Shown here piece by piece: positions 1-8,637 of a stretch of 64,000 bases of DNA. The notes under the pieces were generated by a model. The model was given only the letters and a program-made list of their open reading frames with translations. It searched no databases and was not told the origin of the DNA. The stretch is from Arthrobacter cavernae (GTDB taxonomy: Bacteria; Actinomycetota; Actinomycetes; Actinomycetales; Micrococcaceae), in contig NZ_JAFNLL010000015.1 of NCBI RefSeq assembly GCF_017368795.1, positions 31,741 through 95,740 of the forward strand, written 5' to 3'. How positions within the stretch are numbered: position 1 is the first letter of the stretch; every line of letters begins with the position of its first letter. Both the position numbers and the translations under genes were made by a program.

Positions 1-365
1 TCGAACTCCCGGCGGGTGCCTGCGAAGTACTCATCCAGCTCCCGCGCCGCGGCATCAAGCCGGGCGGGCACCCGCAGGATCCGCGGACTGACCTTTTCGG
101 CGAGCAGCTGCAGAACGGCGTCGTGGTCCTCCAGGGCGAAGGCGACACGCACGATGCCCTGTTCCGTGGCGGCGAGCAGCAGCTTGCCGAGCGGGGAATC
201 GACCACCCGGTAGGCGACGTCGAGGGCGCCTTTGCTCCGGGCGTCCTCGGCGAGGCGCTGGTGCAGGCGGTCAAGGGCGGCTGCGTCCGCGGTGGTCAAG
301 GGTGCGGTTGCGGGGGCGAAGAGCCTGGCGGCGTCCGCGTCCGTGAATCCGGTGTCGATGCTCAT
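1..365 (-). CDS. methylated-DNA-protein-cysteine methyltransferase, 3' end outside window
   Basis: N-terminal about 121 residues of a second O6-alkylguanine-DNA alkyltransferase; the rest lies beyond the left edge. The visible part contains YRVVDSPLGKLLLAATEQG followed by the ARELDEYFAGTRREF helix that precedes the catalytic domain in Ogt/Ada-C proteins. The PCHR active site is not in the window, so activity cannot be judged. Compared with the neighbouring Ogt (859-1368) it has an extra N-terminal stretch of roughly 45 residues. The ATG at 365 overlaps the TGA of the upstream sigma gene (ATGA), implying translational coupling. Family assignment is firm; completeness is unknown. Confidence 0.85.
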   Translation of the reverse strand, partial: MSIDTGFTDADAARLFAPATAPLTTADAAALDRLHQRLAEDARSKGALDVAYRVVDSPLGKLLLAATEQGIVRVAFALEDHDAVLQLLAEKVSPRILRVPARLDAAARELDEYFAGTRREF

Positions 366-859
366 GGGGTCCCTCCTGTCAAAAGCGGTGCCGCGAGGAC
401 GGTGCGCAGCGCCTTGATGCCGTCTGCGCCGGCCCGCCGGGCGGCGTCGGGCGTGCCGCCGACGATGGCGGCGATGTCCTTGTAGGGCAGCCCGGCCAGG
501 TAGTGGTACGCCACTGCCTGGCGCTGCTTGGGCGGCAGTTGCCCGACGGCGTCGAGCAGTTCTGCCTGTCCGTCGTCCGGGATGCCCAGCCGGGAATGCC
601 GCTCCGGCGGTTCCTCGACCGGCACGGCACGCCGGTTCCGCGAACGGACGAGGTCGATGGCCTTGCGGTGCGCGATGGTGACCAGCCAGGCCTCCACGTT
701 GGCCCCCGGCGGCAGTTCCGGATAGGCCTGGAGCGCGGACAGGAAGGTCTCGGACCAGCCGTCCTCGGCATCGTGGGGACCGAGCACCGCCCGGCACACC
801 CGCAGCACGGTGGGGCCGTGCTCCTGGACGATGGCTTCGAACGGTTTCCTGGGCTCCAT
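362..859 (-). CDS. ECF-type RNA polymerase sigma factor between two alkyltransferase genes
   Basis: 165-residue protein with the two expected sigma-70 parts: region 2 near residues 10-75 (the DAEDGWSETFLSAL and VEAWLVTIAHRKAIDLVRSR helices) and a region 4 helix-turn-helix near 103-150 (LPPKQRQAVAYHYLAGLPYKDIAAIVGG). No transmembrane segment and no obvious extra C-terminal domain. The ATG at 859 overlaps the upstream ogt stop (TGATG) and its own stop overlaps the next alkyltransferase start (ATGA), so all three genes are probably one transcript. The known family role is promoter recognition by RNA polymerase. A role in an alkylation response is inferred from the neighbours. Region 2 looks less canonical than in typical ECF factors, so it could be a diverged sigma-like regulator. 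Confidence 0.85.
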   Translation of the reverse strand: MEPRKPFEAIVQEHGPTVLRVCRAVLGPHDAEDGWSETFLSALQAYPELPPGANVEAWLVTIAHRKAIDLVRSRNRRAVPVEEPPERHSRLGIPDDGQAELLDAVGQLPPKQRQAVAYHYLAGLPYKDIAAIVGGTPDAARRAGADGIKALRTVLAAPLLTGGTP

Positions 860-1368
860 CAGAAGAGCTTGCTTTCCTTCACGGCCGCGGGTTCCTCGAG
901 GTCGAGCAGGAACCGCTTGTTCTCCAGGCCGCCCGCGTAGCCGGTGAGGCTGCCGTCCCGTCCCACCACCCGGTGGCAGGGGACCACGATGCTCAGCGGG
1001 TTCCGGCCGACGGCCGAACCGACCGCCTGCGCCAGATTGGGGTCGCCCAGTTCGGCGGCAATTTCGCCGTAGCTGACGGTTTCACCGAAGGGAATGAGGT
1101 CCAGGCGGGCCCAGACCTTCTCCTGGAAGGGATTTCCACTTGCCTTGTACGGGAAGTCGAAGCCGGTGCGTTCACCGTGGAAGTATTCGTCCAGTTCCGC
1201 GGCGGCGCGGGCAAGGACGGGATCCTCTGGAGGGACGGCAGTACCGAAGTATTCCGGTGGCGGCATATGCCAGTGCCCCTCGAAGAAGATGCCCTTCAGG
1301 ATCCCGCCGTCGGCGACCAGCGTCAGCTGTCCCAGCGGCGAATCAATGATGGTGTGCCTGGTGCTCAT
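859..1368 (-). CDS. ogt: methylated-DNA-protein-cysteine methyltransferase (Ogt)
   Basis: 169-residue suicidal DNA-repair enzyme that transfers O6-alkyl groups from guanine to its own cysteine. The C-terminal domain shows IVVPCHRVVGRDGSLTGYAG, containing the PCHRV active-site motif, preceded by the helix-turn-helix region FGETVSYGEIAAELGDPN and the arginine-finger segment AVGSAVGRNP. The length is normal for Ogt. The start at 1368 (MSTRHTI) was chosen because it begins the conserved domain; the open frame upstream has no homology-like sequence. First gene of an operon with the sigma factor and a second alkyltransferase. Confidence 0.95.
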   Translation of the reverse strand: MSTRHTIIDSPLGQLTLVADGGILKGIFFEGHWHMPPPEYFGTAVPPEDPVLARAAAELDEYFHGERTGFDFPYKASGNPFQEKVWARLDLIPFGETVSYGEIAAELGDPNLAQAVGSAVGRNPLSIVVPCHRVVGRDGSLTGYAGGLENKRFLLDLEEPAAVKESKLF

Positions 1369-1412
1369 GTCCTGTAGACGGTCCGGGCGGCGGAAATGTG
1401 AGGTCGGGGCCG

Positions 1413-1664
1413 CTAGGAGCGCCAGCGCGTGGTCATGAGGAAGCCCACGATCGCGATGCCGAAGCCTGCCACGATGTTCCACGAACCCCAGTCGCGCACC
1501 GGGAAGAGACCTTCGCTGATGTAGAAGGTGATGATCCAGATCAGGCCGACGATCATGAGTCCGAACATGACAGCCTTGTACCAGACGGGGTTCGGCGTGT
1601 TCTGCGCCGCCGACGTCTGCTGGGCCTGGCGGGCAGGCCTCTTGCGTGGCTTGGACTCGGGCAC
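1413..1664 (-). CDS. crgA: cell division protein CrgA
   Basis: 83-residue membrane protein. A basic N-terminus (PESKPRKRPARQ) is followed by two hydrophobic segments near residues 29-50 (WYKAVMFGLMIVGLIWIITF) and 60-80 (WGSWNIVAGFGIAIVGFLMT), matching the two-helix CrgA architecture (93 residues in mycobacteria). CrgA interacts with FtsZ and penicillin-binding proteins at the septum. I use a GTG start at 1664 because AGGAGG lies a few bases upstream; the longer open frame lacks such a site. It lies next to the sortase/trpG/pknB block, as in other actinobacteria, and is divergent from the sortase gene. Confidence 0.93.
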   Translation of the reverse strand: MPESKPRKRPARQAQQTSAAQNTPNPVWYKAVMFGLMIVGLIWIITFYISEGLFPVRDWGSWNIVAGFGIAIVGFLMTTRWRS

Positions 1665-1837
1665 GGATCCTCCTTGGCTGGCTGAACAAAATGCATAGGC
1701 GCACACCCTTGATATCCTGCAGGAAGGAAAATTCCAGCGGTTCAATGCGCGCGGTAATTCTGGGTTCGTACTAGCTGCCAAGTCTAGCCGGAAGTCAGCA
1801 CCGCCAGCGCCTCCCGCGCCTGTGAAGAGGAGACCCT
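1665..1837. promoter_or_regulatory. divergent intergenic region crgA / class E sortase
   Basis: A 173-bp non-coding gap between divergent starts, somewhat less GC-rich than the flanks around 1690-1790. It must hold the promoters of crgA (leftward) and the sortase-small protein-trpG run (rightward). I see AGGAGG before crgA and GAAGAGGAGA before the sortase GTG, but no convincing -10/-35 pair. Confidence 0.4.
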
Positions 1838-2662
1838 GTGGCTCAGCAGCAGACGGACGGATCCGCTGCCATGACCACCGGCGGCGGAACTCCGGCACCG
1901 CTGCCCAAGCGGCGCATCACAGCAGGCGATGTGGTCCGCAAGATCGTGCAGATCATCGGCGAACTGCTGGTGACCGCGGGCGTCGTCCTGTTGCTGTTCG
2001 TAGCCTGGGAACTCTGGTGGACCAACGTGGAAGCCGATGCCAAGCAGAGCGAGGCTATCAAGAGCTTCACGCAGGACTTCGACGGACCCCTGGCCCCGGT
2101 GGCCCCGCCGTCAGCCTCTGCAGTACCGGTCAACTACGGCCCTCCCGCGGTGGCGCAGGCCCCCGGGCACGGCGGCATGATCGGCATCATGTACATCCCG
2201 CGCTTCGGCCCCGACTACACCCGCCCCATCATCCAGGGCACCAGCAGCGACATCCTGGACACGCTCGGACTGGGCCACTACGCCAACACCACCATGCCGG
2301 GCGCGCCCGGAAACTTCGCCGTGGCCGGCCACCGGCAGACACATGGGGCCGTGCTGGACAACATCCACCTCCTGGTGCCCGGGGACAGGATCTACGTCCA
2401 GACCACGGACGGCTATTACACCTACGTGTTCCGGAACAACCAGATCGTCATGCCGGAGCGCACGGACGTCCTGCTCCCGGTTCCGACGCAACCCGGGGCA
2501 GAGCCCACGGACAGTTTCCTCACCATGACCAGCTGTAACCCGCGCTTCGGGGCCCAGGAACGGATCATCGCCTACTCCGTCCTGGAGAGCTGGCAGCCGG
2601 TCTCCGCCGGGCCGCCGTCGGAGATCGCCCCACAAGTCGCCCAGGCCCACGGAAAGGGATAG
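1838..2662 (+). CDS. class E sortase
   Basis: 274-residue membrane-anchored cysteine transpeptidase. One N-terminal transmembrane helix (about residues 36-60) precedes a sortase domain from about 113. Catalytic residues are visible: His165 in AVAGHRQT, Cys233 in LTMTSCNPRF and Arg242 in QERIIAY. Class E sortases in high-GC Gram-positives attach or process LAXTG-type surface proteins; the substrate is not in this window. Start is GTG 1838 after GAAGAGGAGA. It is followed after 2 nt by a small membrane-protein gene and then trpG, so the three are likely cotranscribed. Confidence 0.9.
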   Translation: MAQQQTDGSAAMTTGGGTPAPLPKRRITAGDVVRKIVQIIGELLVTAGVVLLLFVAWELWWTNVEADAKQSEAIKSFTQDFDGPLAPVAPPSASAVPVNYGPPAVAQAPGHGGMIGIMYIPRFGPDYTRPIIQGTSSDILDTLGLGHYANTTMPGAPGNFAVAGHRQTHGAVLDNIHLLVPGDRIYVQTTDGYYTYVFRNNQIVMPERTDVLLPVPTQPGAEPTDSFLTMTSCNPRFGAQERIIAYSVLESWQPVSAGPPSEIAPQVAQAHGKG

Positions 2663-2664
2663 CA

Positions 2665-2835
2665 ATGTACGGATGGATTTTCCGCCACTTGCCGGGACCC
2701 CTGTGGGTGCGGATCCTGACTTCCCTGGTGCTGGTGGCCGGAGCCCTGGTGCTCATGGTCCAGTTCCTGTTCCCTTGGTTTTCGCAGTTCACCACACTCA
2801 CCGACTCAACGATTGGTTCAGCGCAGCAGCCATGA
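2665..2835 (+). CDS. small membrane protein between sortase and trpG
   Basis: 56-codon gene: ATG 2665 lies 2 nt after the sortase stop, and its TGA (2833-2835) overlaps the trpG ATG (2832) as ATGA. The product begins MYGWIFRHLPGPLWVRI, followed by one strongly hydrophobic helix (about residues 14-39), and ends in DSTIGSAQQP. Such short conserved membrane proteins are commonly seen at this position in actinobacteria; the function is unknown. Exact spacing and overlap on both sides make it more convincing than a chance frame. Confidence 0.72.
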   Translation: MYGWIFRHLPGPLWVRILTSLVLVAGALVLMVQFLFPWFSQFTTLTDSTIGSAQQP

Positions 2836-3473
2836 GCACAACAAAAATCCTCGTCGTGGACAACTACGACAGCTTCGTCTACACCCTTGTCGGCTACCTT
2901 CAGGAGCTCGGCGCCGAAACCACCGTGGTCCGCAATGACGACGTGACCCTCGCCGAGGCCACCGAGCTGGCAGCGGCACGCGACGGCATCCTGGTCTCGC
3001 CCGGCCCGGGCACGCCTGCCGAGGCCGGCGTCTGCATCGAGCTGATCAAGTGGTGCGGCGAGAACAACAAACCGATGTTCGGCGTCTGCCTGGGCCACCA
3101 GGCCCTCGCCGAGGCGTACGGCGGCGTGGTGACGCATGCCCCGGAGCTCATGCACGGCAAGACCTCGCCCGTGCTGCACGAGGGCAAAAGCGTCTTCGCG
3201 GGCCTGCCCTCGCCCGTCACGGCCACGCGCTACCACTCGCTGGCCGCCGTCCGGGAATCCATCCCCGACGTCCTGGAAATCACCGCGGAAACCTCCAGCG
3301 GCGTGATCATGGGCCTGCAGCACCGGACGGCGCCACTGTGCGGCGTGCAGTTCCACCCGGAGTCCGTGCTCACCGAGGGCGGCTACCAGATGCTCGGCAA
3401 CTGGCTTGAATCGCTGGGCATGGCAGGCGCCGCGGAGCGTGCGTCGAAGCTGAGCCCGCTCATCCAGCACTGA
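2832..3473 (+). CDS. trpG: anthranilate/aminodeoxychorismate synthase glutamine amidotransferase subunit
   Basis: 213-residue class I glutamine amidotransferase. The nucleophile is the Cys of FGVCLGHQ and the His-Glu pair sits in GVQFHPES; the oxyanion motif SPGPGTPAEAG is also present. It supplies ammonia to a TrpE- or PabB-type synthase for tryptophan or folate synthesis; which partner cannot be decided here because neither large subunit is nearby. The start at 2832 (MSTTKILVVDNYDSF) fits the family N-terminus and overlaps the preceding small gene. Convergent with pknB: the two stop codons are only 5 nt apart. This trpG-pknB adjacency is an actinobacterial signature. Confidence 0.93.
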   Translation: MSTTKILVVDNYDSFVYTLVGYLQELGAETTVVRNDDVTLAEATELAAARDGILVSPGPGTPAEAGVCIELIKWCGENNKPMFGVCLGHQALAEAYGGVVTHAPELMHGKTSPVLHEGKSVFAGLPSPVTATRYHSLAAVRESIPDVLEITAETSSGVIMGLQHRTAPLCGVQFHPESVLTEGGYQMLGNWLESLGMAGAAERASKLSPLIQH

Positions 3474-3478
3474 CCGGC

Positions 3479-5398
3479 TCAGCCGCCGCCCTTGCCGCCC
3501 TTGCTTTCCGTGGCGGTAGGCGTCGGAGTGGGTTCCGGCGCCGGGGCCTTGGCCACGGTCACCGTGATGGTCTTGCCCTGCTCCACCAGGCTGTCTGCCG
3601 GGTCACTCTGATGCGTGACGGTGCCGGGGGCCACAACGGCGTTTTCCTGCTCGACGACGGCCATCGCCAGGCCGTTCGCCTTCAGCAGCGCGTCGGCCTC
3701 GTCCTTGGGCAGGTTCCTGAGCTCGGGCACGGCCACCTTGCCCGAGGAAATGACGAGCTCAACCTCTGCTCCGACGGAAACCGCGGCCCCGGGGGCCGGG
3801 CTGGTGTTGATGACCAGACCGCTCGGAACGGTGGCGCTGTTGGCGATCTTGGCTGAGATTACGCCGGTCATGCCCATTTGCCGCAGGGCGTCACGGGCTG
3901 ACGATTCGGTCTTTCCGAGGATCTCCCGGGGGATGGTGACCGAACTGGGGCCGTCCGAGATGTTCAGGACCACCTCGGAGTTCCGCTCCAGGGATGTCCC
4001 GGCGTCAGGGACGGTGCCGATGGCCGTGCCCTTGCTGATCTTGTCGTGCGGGAGCCGGTTTGTTTTGGGGACCAGCTTGGCGTTGTAGATTTCCTGGATG
4101 GCCTGCGCCTCGCTCATGCCGCTCACCGAAGGAACATCGGACGTGGGCGGGGGCGGTGCCTTGAAATTGACGGTGCTGTAGATCCAGAATCCACCGCCGG
4201 CCAGCACCAGGAGCGTGAAGACCACCAGCGTGGCCGCCCACGCCCGGCGCCGGCGTTTCTGGGCCTTGCTCCGCTCGCGTTCGGGCGGCAGGCCGAGGGG
4301 CAGTGCTTCCTCGTCGGCGAAGTCGTCCACGGCATGCATTGCCAGCAGGGTGTCCTCCGCGGTGTCCCCGGCTTCCGCGCCGGCCTCATGCGAGGGCGAG
4401 GCCAGGAATCCTGCGGAGGTGCCGTTAAGGCCGGCGGAAGGTACGACGTCGGTGGGATCCGTAGGTGCCTCGGCGGCGGCGGGTTCCGGCACGGCTATCC
4501 CGTTGCTCGCCGCCCGTAGGGCGCGGCGGAAGGCGGCCGCATCCTGGAAGCGGTCCGAGCGGTTCTTCTGCAGGGCCTTCGCCAAGACACTGTCCAAGGC
4601 TTCGGAAACCTCGGGGTTGAAGGTGCTGGCCGGTTCCGGGATCTCGCGGACATGCTGGTAGGCCACCGAGACGGGGCTATCACCCAGGAACGGCGGACGG
4701 CCGGTCAGTGTTTCGTACAGCAGGCAACCGGCGGAGTACAGGTCGCTGCGGGCATCGACAGCTTCGCCGCGTGCCTGCTCGGGCGACAGATACTGGGCCG
4801 TGCCCACCACTGCCTGGGTCTGCGTCATGGTGGCCGCGGAATCCGCCATGGCACGGGCAATGCCGAAGTCCATGACCTTTACGTCGTCCGTGTCCTCGCA
4901 CACCATCACATTGGCCGGCTTGATGTCCCGGTGCACAATGCCGGCCTTGTGGCTGTATTCCAGGGCAGACAACACGCCGAGGGCGAAGTTGACGGAGTCC
5001 GCGATGCTCAGTTCCTTGGCACGGGCCATGTCGCGCAGCGTCCGCCCGCGAACGAACTCCATCACGATGAACGGCACCGGCACGCTCTCGCCGGAATCGC
5101 CCGGCACCTCGAACTCGCCGGTGTCGTAGATCGCCACGATCGATGGATGGTTCAGCGCCGCGACAGCCTGGGCCTCCCGCTTGAACCTCGCCTGGAACTG
5201 CGGGTCCCGGGCAAGGTCAGCGCGCAGGATCTTGACGGCGATGGTCCGTCCCAAAAGGGTGTCCACGCCACGGTGGACGTCCGCCATGCCGCCACGGCCG
5301 ATCAACTCACCGACCTCGTAGCGGCCATTGAGGACATGCTGCGGCTTCGCCGGGGAACGGTCCTCCCTGTGCGCTGGACTGGGGCGTGGAGTTGACAT
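3479..5398 (-). CDS. pknB: Ser/Thr protein kinase with PASTA domains (PknB)
   Basis: 639-residue transmembrane Hanks-type kinase. Kinase domain about residues 27-290: glycine loop IGRGGMADV, catalytic Lys56 (AVKIL), HRD at 156-158 in HRDIKPAN, DFG at 177-179, activation loop TMTQTQAVVGTAQY. A basic juxtamembrane stretch and one helix at about 386-409 lead to three extracellular PASTA repeats (about 419-620) and a Ser/Pro/Gly tail. PknB senses peptidoglycan fragments or lipid II and phosphorylates division and wall-synthesis proteins. Last gene of the fhaA-fhaB-pstP-rodA-pbpA-pknA-pknB operon, 6 nt after pknA. Confidence 0.97.
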   Translation of the reverse strand: MSTPRPSPAHREDRSPAKPQHVLNGRYEVGELIGRGGMADVHRGVDTLLGRTIAVKILRADLARDPQFQARFKREAQAVAALNHPSIVAIYDTGEFEVPGDSGESVPVPFIVMEFVRGRTLRDMARAKELSIADSVNFALGVLSALEYSHKAGIVHRDIKPANVMVCEDTDDVKVMDFGIARAMADSAATMTQTQAVVGTAQYLSPEQARGEAVDARSDLYSAGCLLYETLTGRPPFLGDSPVSVAYQHVREIPEPASTFNPEVSEALDSVLAKALQKNRSDRFQDAAAFRRALRAASNGIAVPEPAAAEAPTDPTDVVPSAGLNGTSAGFLASPSHEAGAEAGDTAEDTLLAMHAVDDFADEEALPLGLPPERERSKAQKRRRRAWAATLVVFTLLVLAGGGFWIYSTVNFKAPPPPTSDVPSVSGMSEAQAIQEIYNAKLVPKTNRLPHDKISKGTAIGTVPDAGTSLERNSEVVLNISDGPSSVTIPREILGKTESSARDALRQMGMTGVISAKIANSATVPSGLVINTSPAPGAAVSVGAEVELVISSGKVAVPELRNLPKDEADALLKANGLAMAVVEQENAVVAPGTVTHQSDPADSLVEQGKTITVTVAKAPAPEPTPTPTATESKGGKGGG

Positions 5399-5404
5399 GG
5401 CTGC

Positions 5405-7183
5405 CTAGTTGCCCGGGCCTGGGTTGGCGCCGTTGGACGGCACCAGCGGCTTCGAGAGGAAGTAAGTCACCACGGAGCCGGCTGCCAGCTTGCTGCCCGC
5501 TTCGGGATCCGAGCTCACAAAGGTGTTCGGTGCCTGGCCGATTGCGCCGTTGACGGGATCGCCCACCACCCAACGAAGGTTGACGCTCTCGATCGCGGCC
5601 CTGACCTGGGCTTCCGTGGCGCCCTGGCCGATGGCCGGAACCGACACCATTTCCGGCCCCTTGGAATAGGTGACCGTGATGGGCGTGCCTTCGGCGACGA
5701 GGCCCGAAGGATCAATGTCTGTCACGGTGCCCACGGGAGCGCTGTTGAACACTTCATTGCCCTTCACCTGGAGCTTCAGACCGATGAGTTCGCTGCGGAC
5801 CGCGTCGAACTGCTGGCCCAGATAGGACGCCGGGATCAGGTTGATCTTGGCTGCGGTCGGCTGCGTGGCCGTCGCCGTGGGGCTGGCCGTCGCCGTGGGG
5901 CTGGCGGTGCTCTTGCTGGTGGTGGGCGGCGCCGAGGAACTGGCCGTTTCATTGGGCCCGAAGAAGCCGGACTGTGAGATGAGCAAGCCCACGAGTGAGA
6001 AGAGGACCAGCAGGAGCAGGGCGACCAGCGGCCAGGTCCACGGGCTGCGCTTTTTGCGCTCGGGCTCCGGCTCGAAATTGTCATCGTCGTCGTAGCGGCC
6101 CGTCTCGTCGTCGCTCCAGCTGCGCTCGGCGGCCATGGCGTTGGCGCGGGACAGAGCTGAACCCGCACCGGCACCTGCCGCTGCGCCCGCAGCCGAGGCG
6201 CCGATCACGGGCAAGGCGGAGGTCGCCGTCGTTCCTTGCTCCTTGCCGTATGGGGAGCTCACGACGCCTGTGGGCGCCGTGGGCGTGTCCACCGGGGCGG
6301 TGATGGGGCCGGTGGCTGCCTCGTAGAGAAGCATGCCGGGCACGGCAGCGTGCGCCGCGGCGATGTCGCCGGTGCGAATGGCTTCGGCGGCCTCCGCCAG
6401 GGCGATGGCATTGGCAGGCCGGTTCTTGGGGTCCTTGGCCAGCATGGACATCAGAAGTGCCCGCACAGGCTTGGGGAGGGTTTCGGGCAGCGGCGGCGGG
6501 GCGTCGTTGACCTGTGCGAGAGCGATCGCGATCTGCGACTCGCCGGAGAACGGGCGGTGGCCCGTGAGGCACTCGTAACCGATAACGCCGAGGGAATATA
6601 TGTCCGAGGAGCCCGTGGCGGTCTGTCCCGTGGCCTGCTCGGGCGCGAGGTACTGGGCCGTGCCCATGACCTGGCCGGTCTGCGTCAGGGGCACCTGGTC
6701 GGCGAGGCGGGCGATGCCGAAGTCCGTGACCTTGACCCGGTTGTCCGGGGTGATCAGCAGGTTGCCCGGCTTCACGTCGCGGTGGACCAGGCCCTGCGCG
6801 TGGGCGATGGCCAGGGCCCGGGCGGTCTGCGCGATGATCGACATGGTCCGGTCCGGGGACAGAACCTGCTCGCGTTCCAGGATGCCGCTCAGCGGGGCAC
6901 CCGGCACGAGCTCCATGACCAAGTACGCGGAACCGTCTTCCTCGCCGTAGTCGAAGACGTTCGCGATGCCCACGTGGTTGAGCAGCGCGGTGTGGCGGGC
7001 CTCGGCCCGGAAGCGCTGGAGGAAGCCGGGATCGCCCGTATATTCCTCCTTGAGCACCTTGATGGCGACAGTGCGGCCCAGGATCTCGTCCTTGGCCTTC
7101 CAGACTTCGCCCATGCCGCCAATCGCAATACGACTGGTCAGCTGGAACCTGCCGCCGAGGGTGATTCCTGAAGTAGGTCTCAC
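5405..7183 (-). CDS. pknA: Ser/Thr protein kinase with PASTA domains (PknA)
   Basis: 592-residue transmembrane kinase. Glycine loop [12 protein letters not shown], Lys42 (VAIKVL), HRD 134-136 in HRDVKPGN and DFG 154-156 are all present. A long Ala/Gly/acidic linker, one helix at about 383-404, and an extracellular part with two PASTA-like repeats (about 456-585) follow. Mycobacterial PknA lacks PASTA domains, so this architecture is the Arthrobacter-type variant. GTG start at 7183 overlaps the pbpA stop (GTGA). Its operon position upstream of pknB and downstream of pbpA supports the PknA call. Confidence 0.95.
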   Translation of the reverse strand: MRPTSGITLGGRFQLTSRIAIGGMGEVWKAKDEILGRTVAIKVLKEEYTGDPGFLQRFRAEARHTALLNHVGIANVFDYGEEDGSAYLVMELVPGAPLSGILEREQVLSPDRTMSIIAQTARALAIAHAQGLVHRDVKPGNLLITPDNRVKVTDFGIARLADQVPLTQTGQVMGTAQYLAPEQATGQTATGSSDIYSLGVIGYECLTGHRPFSGESQIAIALAQVNDAPPPLPETLPKPVRALLMSMLAKDPKNRPANAIALAEAAEAIRTGDIAAAHAAVPGMLLYEAATGPITAPVDTPTAPTGVVSSPYGKEQGTTATSALPVIGASAAGAAAGAGAGSALSRANAMAAERSWSDDETGRYDDDDNFEPEPERKKRSPWTWPLVALLLLVLFSLVGLLISQSGFFGPNETASSSAPPTTSKSTASPTATASPTATATQPTAAKINLIPASYLGQQFDAVRSELIGLKLQVKGNEVFNSAPVGTVTDIDPSGLVAEGTPITVTYSKGPEMVSVPAIGQGATEAQVRAAIESVNLRWVVGDPVNGAIGQAPNTFVSSDPEAGSKLAAGSVVTYFLSKPLVPSNGANPGPGN

Positions 7184-8637
7184 TTGTTCAACACCGCCTC
7201 AAAAATCTTCTTCGCGTTCGGACTGGTTAGCTTTGCGCCGGTGGTCACGTCTACGCCTTCAATGACGATGGTGACGGCCACCTGCGGGTCGTTGGCCGGG
7301 GCAAACCCGGTAAACCATGAGTTGTTCAGGCCTGAATCCCCCAGCTGCGCGGTGCCGGTCTTGCCGGCCACCTGCACCCCGGGGACGGCTGCGCCCGAGG
7401 CGATGCCCTTGGACACCGCGCCGGTCATCCACTGCGTGATCTGGGCAGCGATGGAGGTGCTGGTGGAGGTCCGCAGGACCTCGGGCTTGGCCTCGCTGAT
7501 GACGCGCAGATCGGGGGCGCGCACAGTCTTGATCAGGTTCGGCTTCATCTGCACACCGCTGTTGGCGATGGCAGCCGTCATCATGCCGATCTGCATGGGC
7601 GTTGCCTTGACGTCGCGCTGCCCGACGGCGGACTGTGCCAGTTCTGCCTGGTCCAGGTTCGCGGGGAAGACGCTGACGGCCTGCCCAAGCTTGAGCTGCT
7701 CGCCGAATTTCTCGCCGAAACCGAACTTCTTGGCCTGCTCCGCGATGGCGTTCTGCCCGAGGTCCAGCGCGATGCTGGCGAACGGGGTGTTGCAGGACTG
7801 CTCCAGGGCAAATGCGAAGTCTGCTGTCTCACGGACGTTGCAGTTGCCGCCGGCGTAGTTGGGCAGTACGGCGTTGGAGCCGGGCAGCGGCAGGGTGCTC
7901 GGATTGGGCAGCTCGCTGTCCTTGTTGTACTTGCCGGAGTTCAGGGCCGCGGCCGTGTCCACAAGCTTGAACACCGAACCGGGCGCGAGCAGGTTCCCCG
8001 TGGGGCCACTGACATTCTGGTTCAGGCTGATGCCGGGAATCTGGTTCAGCTCCGCGTAGTTGGCCTTTGCCGCCGCGGCGTCATGCGTGGCGATCAGATT
8101 GGGATCGTAGGAAGGCTTGGAGACCATGGCCAGGATGGCGCCGGTCTTCGGGTTGGTGACCACGATTGAGCCGCGCTGGCCGTCCGGAATGAGGTCATAG
8201 GCAAGCTTCTGCAGCTCCGGATCCAGGGTCAGCTCCACCGAGGCGCCCTTGGGCTGTTTTCCGAGGAACATCTGGCTCATGCGGTCCAGGAACAGCTGGT
8301 CCGAGTTTCCGCCGAGCTGGTCCTGCAGGGAAAGCTCCAGGCCGGTGGAGCCGTAGCCCCTTGAGAAGAAACCGGTGATGCCCGCATAGAGCTCGGGCTG
8401 GGTGTACTTTCGCTGGAACTTGCAGGTCTCCGTGCCCGGGACGGACTCGGCGATGGGTTTCCCGGCCACGATGATGGCCCCGCGGTCGTTGCAGAAACTG
8501 GCAAGGATGGCACGCTGGTTCCAGGGGTTGGCATTGAGCTCGTCCGCCCCGATGACCTGGACGTAGCTGATGGCCCCGAAAATCAGGGCGAACATGGCGA
8601 CGGCGGCCAGCCAGGAGCTTCGAATGGCCTGGTTCAC
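7180..8637 (-). CDS. pbpA: penicillin-binding protein PbpA (transpeptidase)
   Basis: 485-residue class B penicillin-binding protein: N-terminal membrane anchor (about 8-28), a dimerisation region, then a transpeptidase domain with all three active-site motifs, SVFK (Ser221-Lys224), SCN (281-283) and KTG (426-428). It cross-links septal or polar peptidoglycan. GTG start at 8637 overlaps the rodA stop codon (GTGA), typical of rodA-pbpA coupling between glycosyltransferase and transpeptidase. A longer upstream open frame is only the antisense of rodA. Confidence 0.96.
   Translation of the reverse strand: MNQAIRSSWLAAVAMFALIFGAISYVQVIGADELNANPWNQRAILASFCNDRGAIIVAGKPIAESVPGTETCKFQRKYTQPELYAGITGFFSRGYGSTGLELSLQDQLGGNSDQLFLDRMSQMFLGKQPKGASVELTLDPELQKLAYDLIPDGQRGSIVVTNPKTGAILAMVSKPSYDPNLIATHDAAAAKANYAELNQIPGISLNQNVSGPTGNLLAPGSVFKLVDTAAALNSGKYNKDSELPNPSTLPLPGSNAVLPNYAGGNCNVRETADFAFALEQSCNTPFASIALDLGQNAIAEQAKKFGFGEKFGEQLKLGQAVSVFPANLDQAELAQSAVGQRDVKATPMQIGMMTAAIANSGVQMKPNLIKTVRAPDLRVISEAKPEVLRTSTSTSIAAQITQWMTGAVSKGIASGAAVPGVQVAGKTGTAQLGDSGLNNSWFTGFAPANDPQVAVTIVIEGVDVTTGAKLTSPNAKKIFEAVLNK

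Noticed and set aside
2565..3470. 301-codon minus-strand frame over trpG
   Set aside because: Antisense to trpG, which has intact catalytic motifs.
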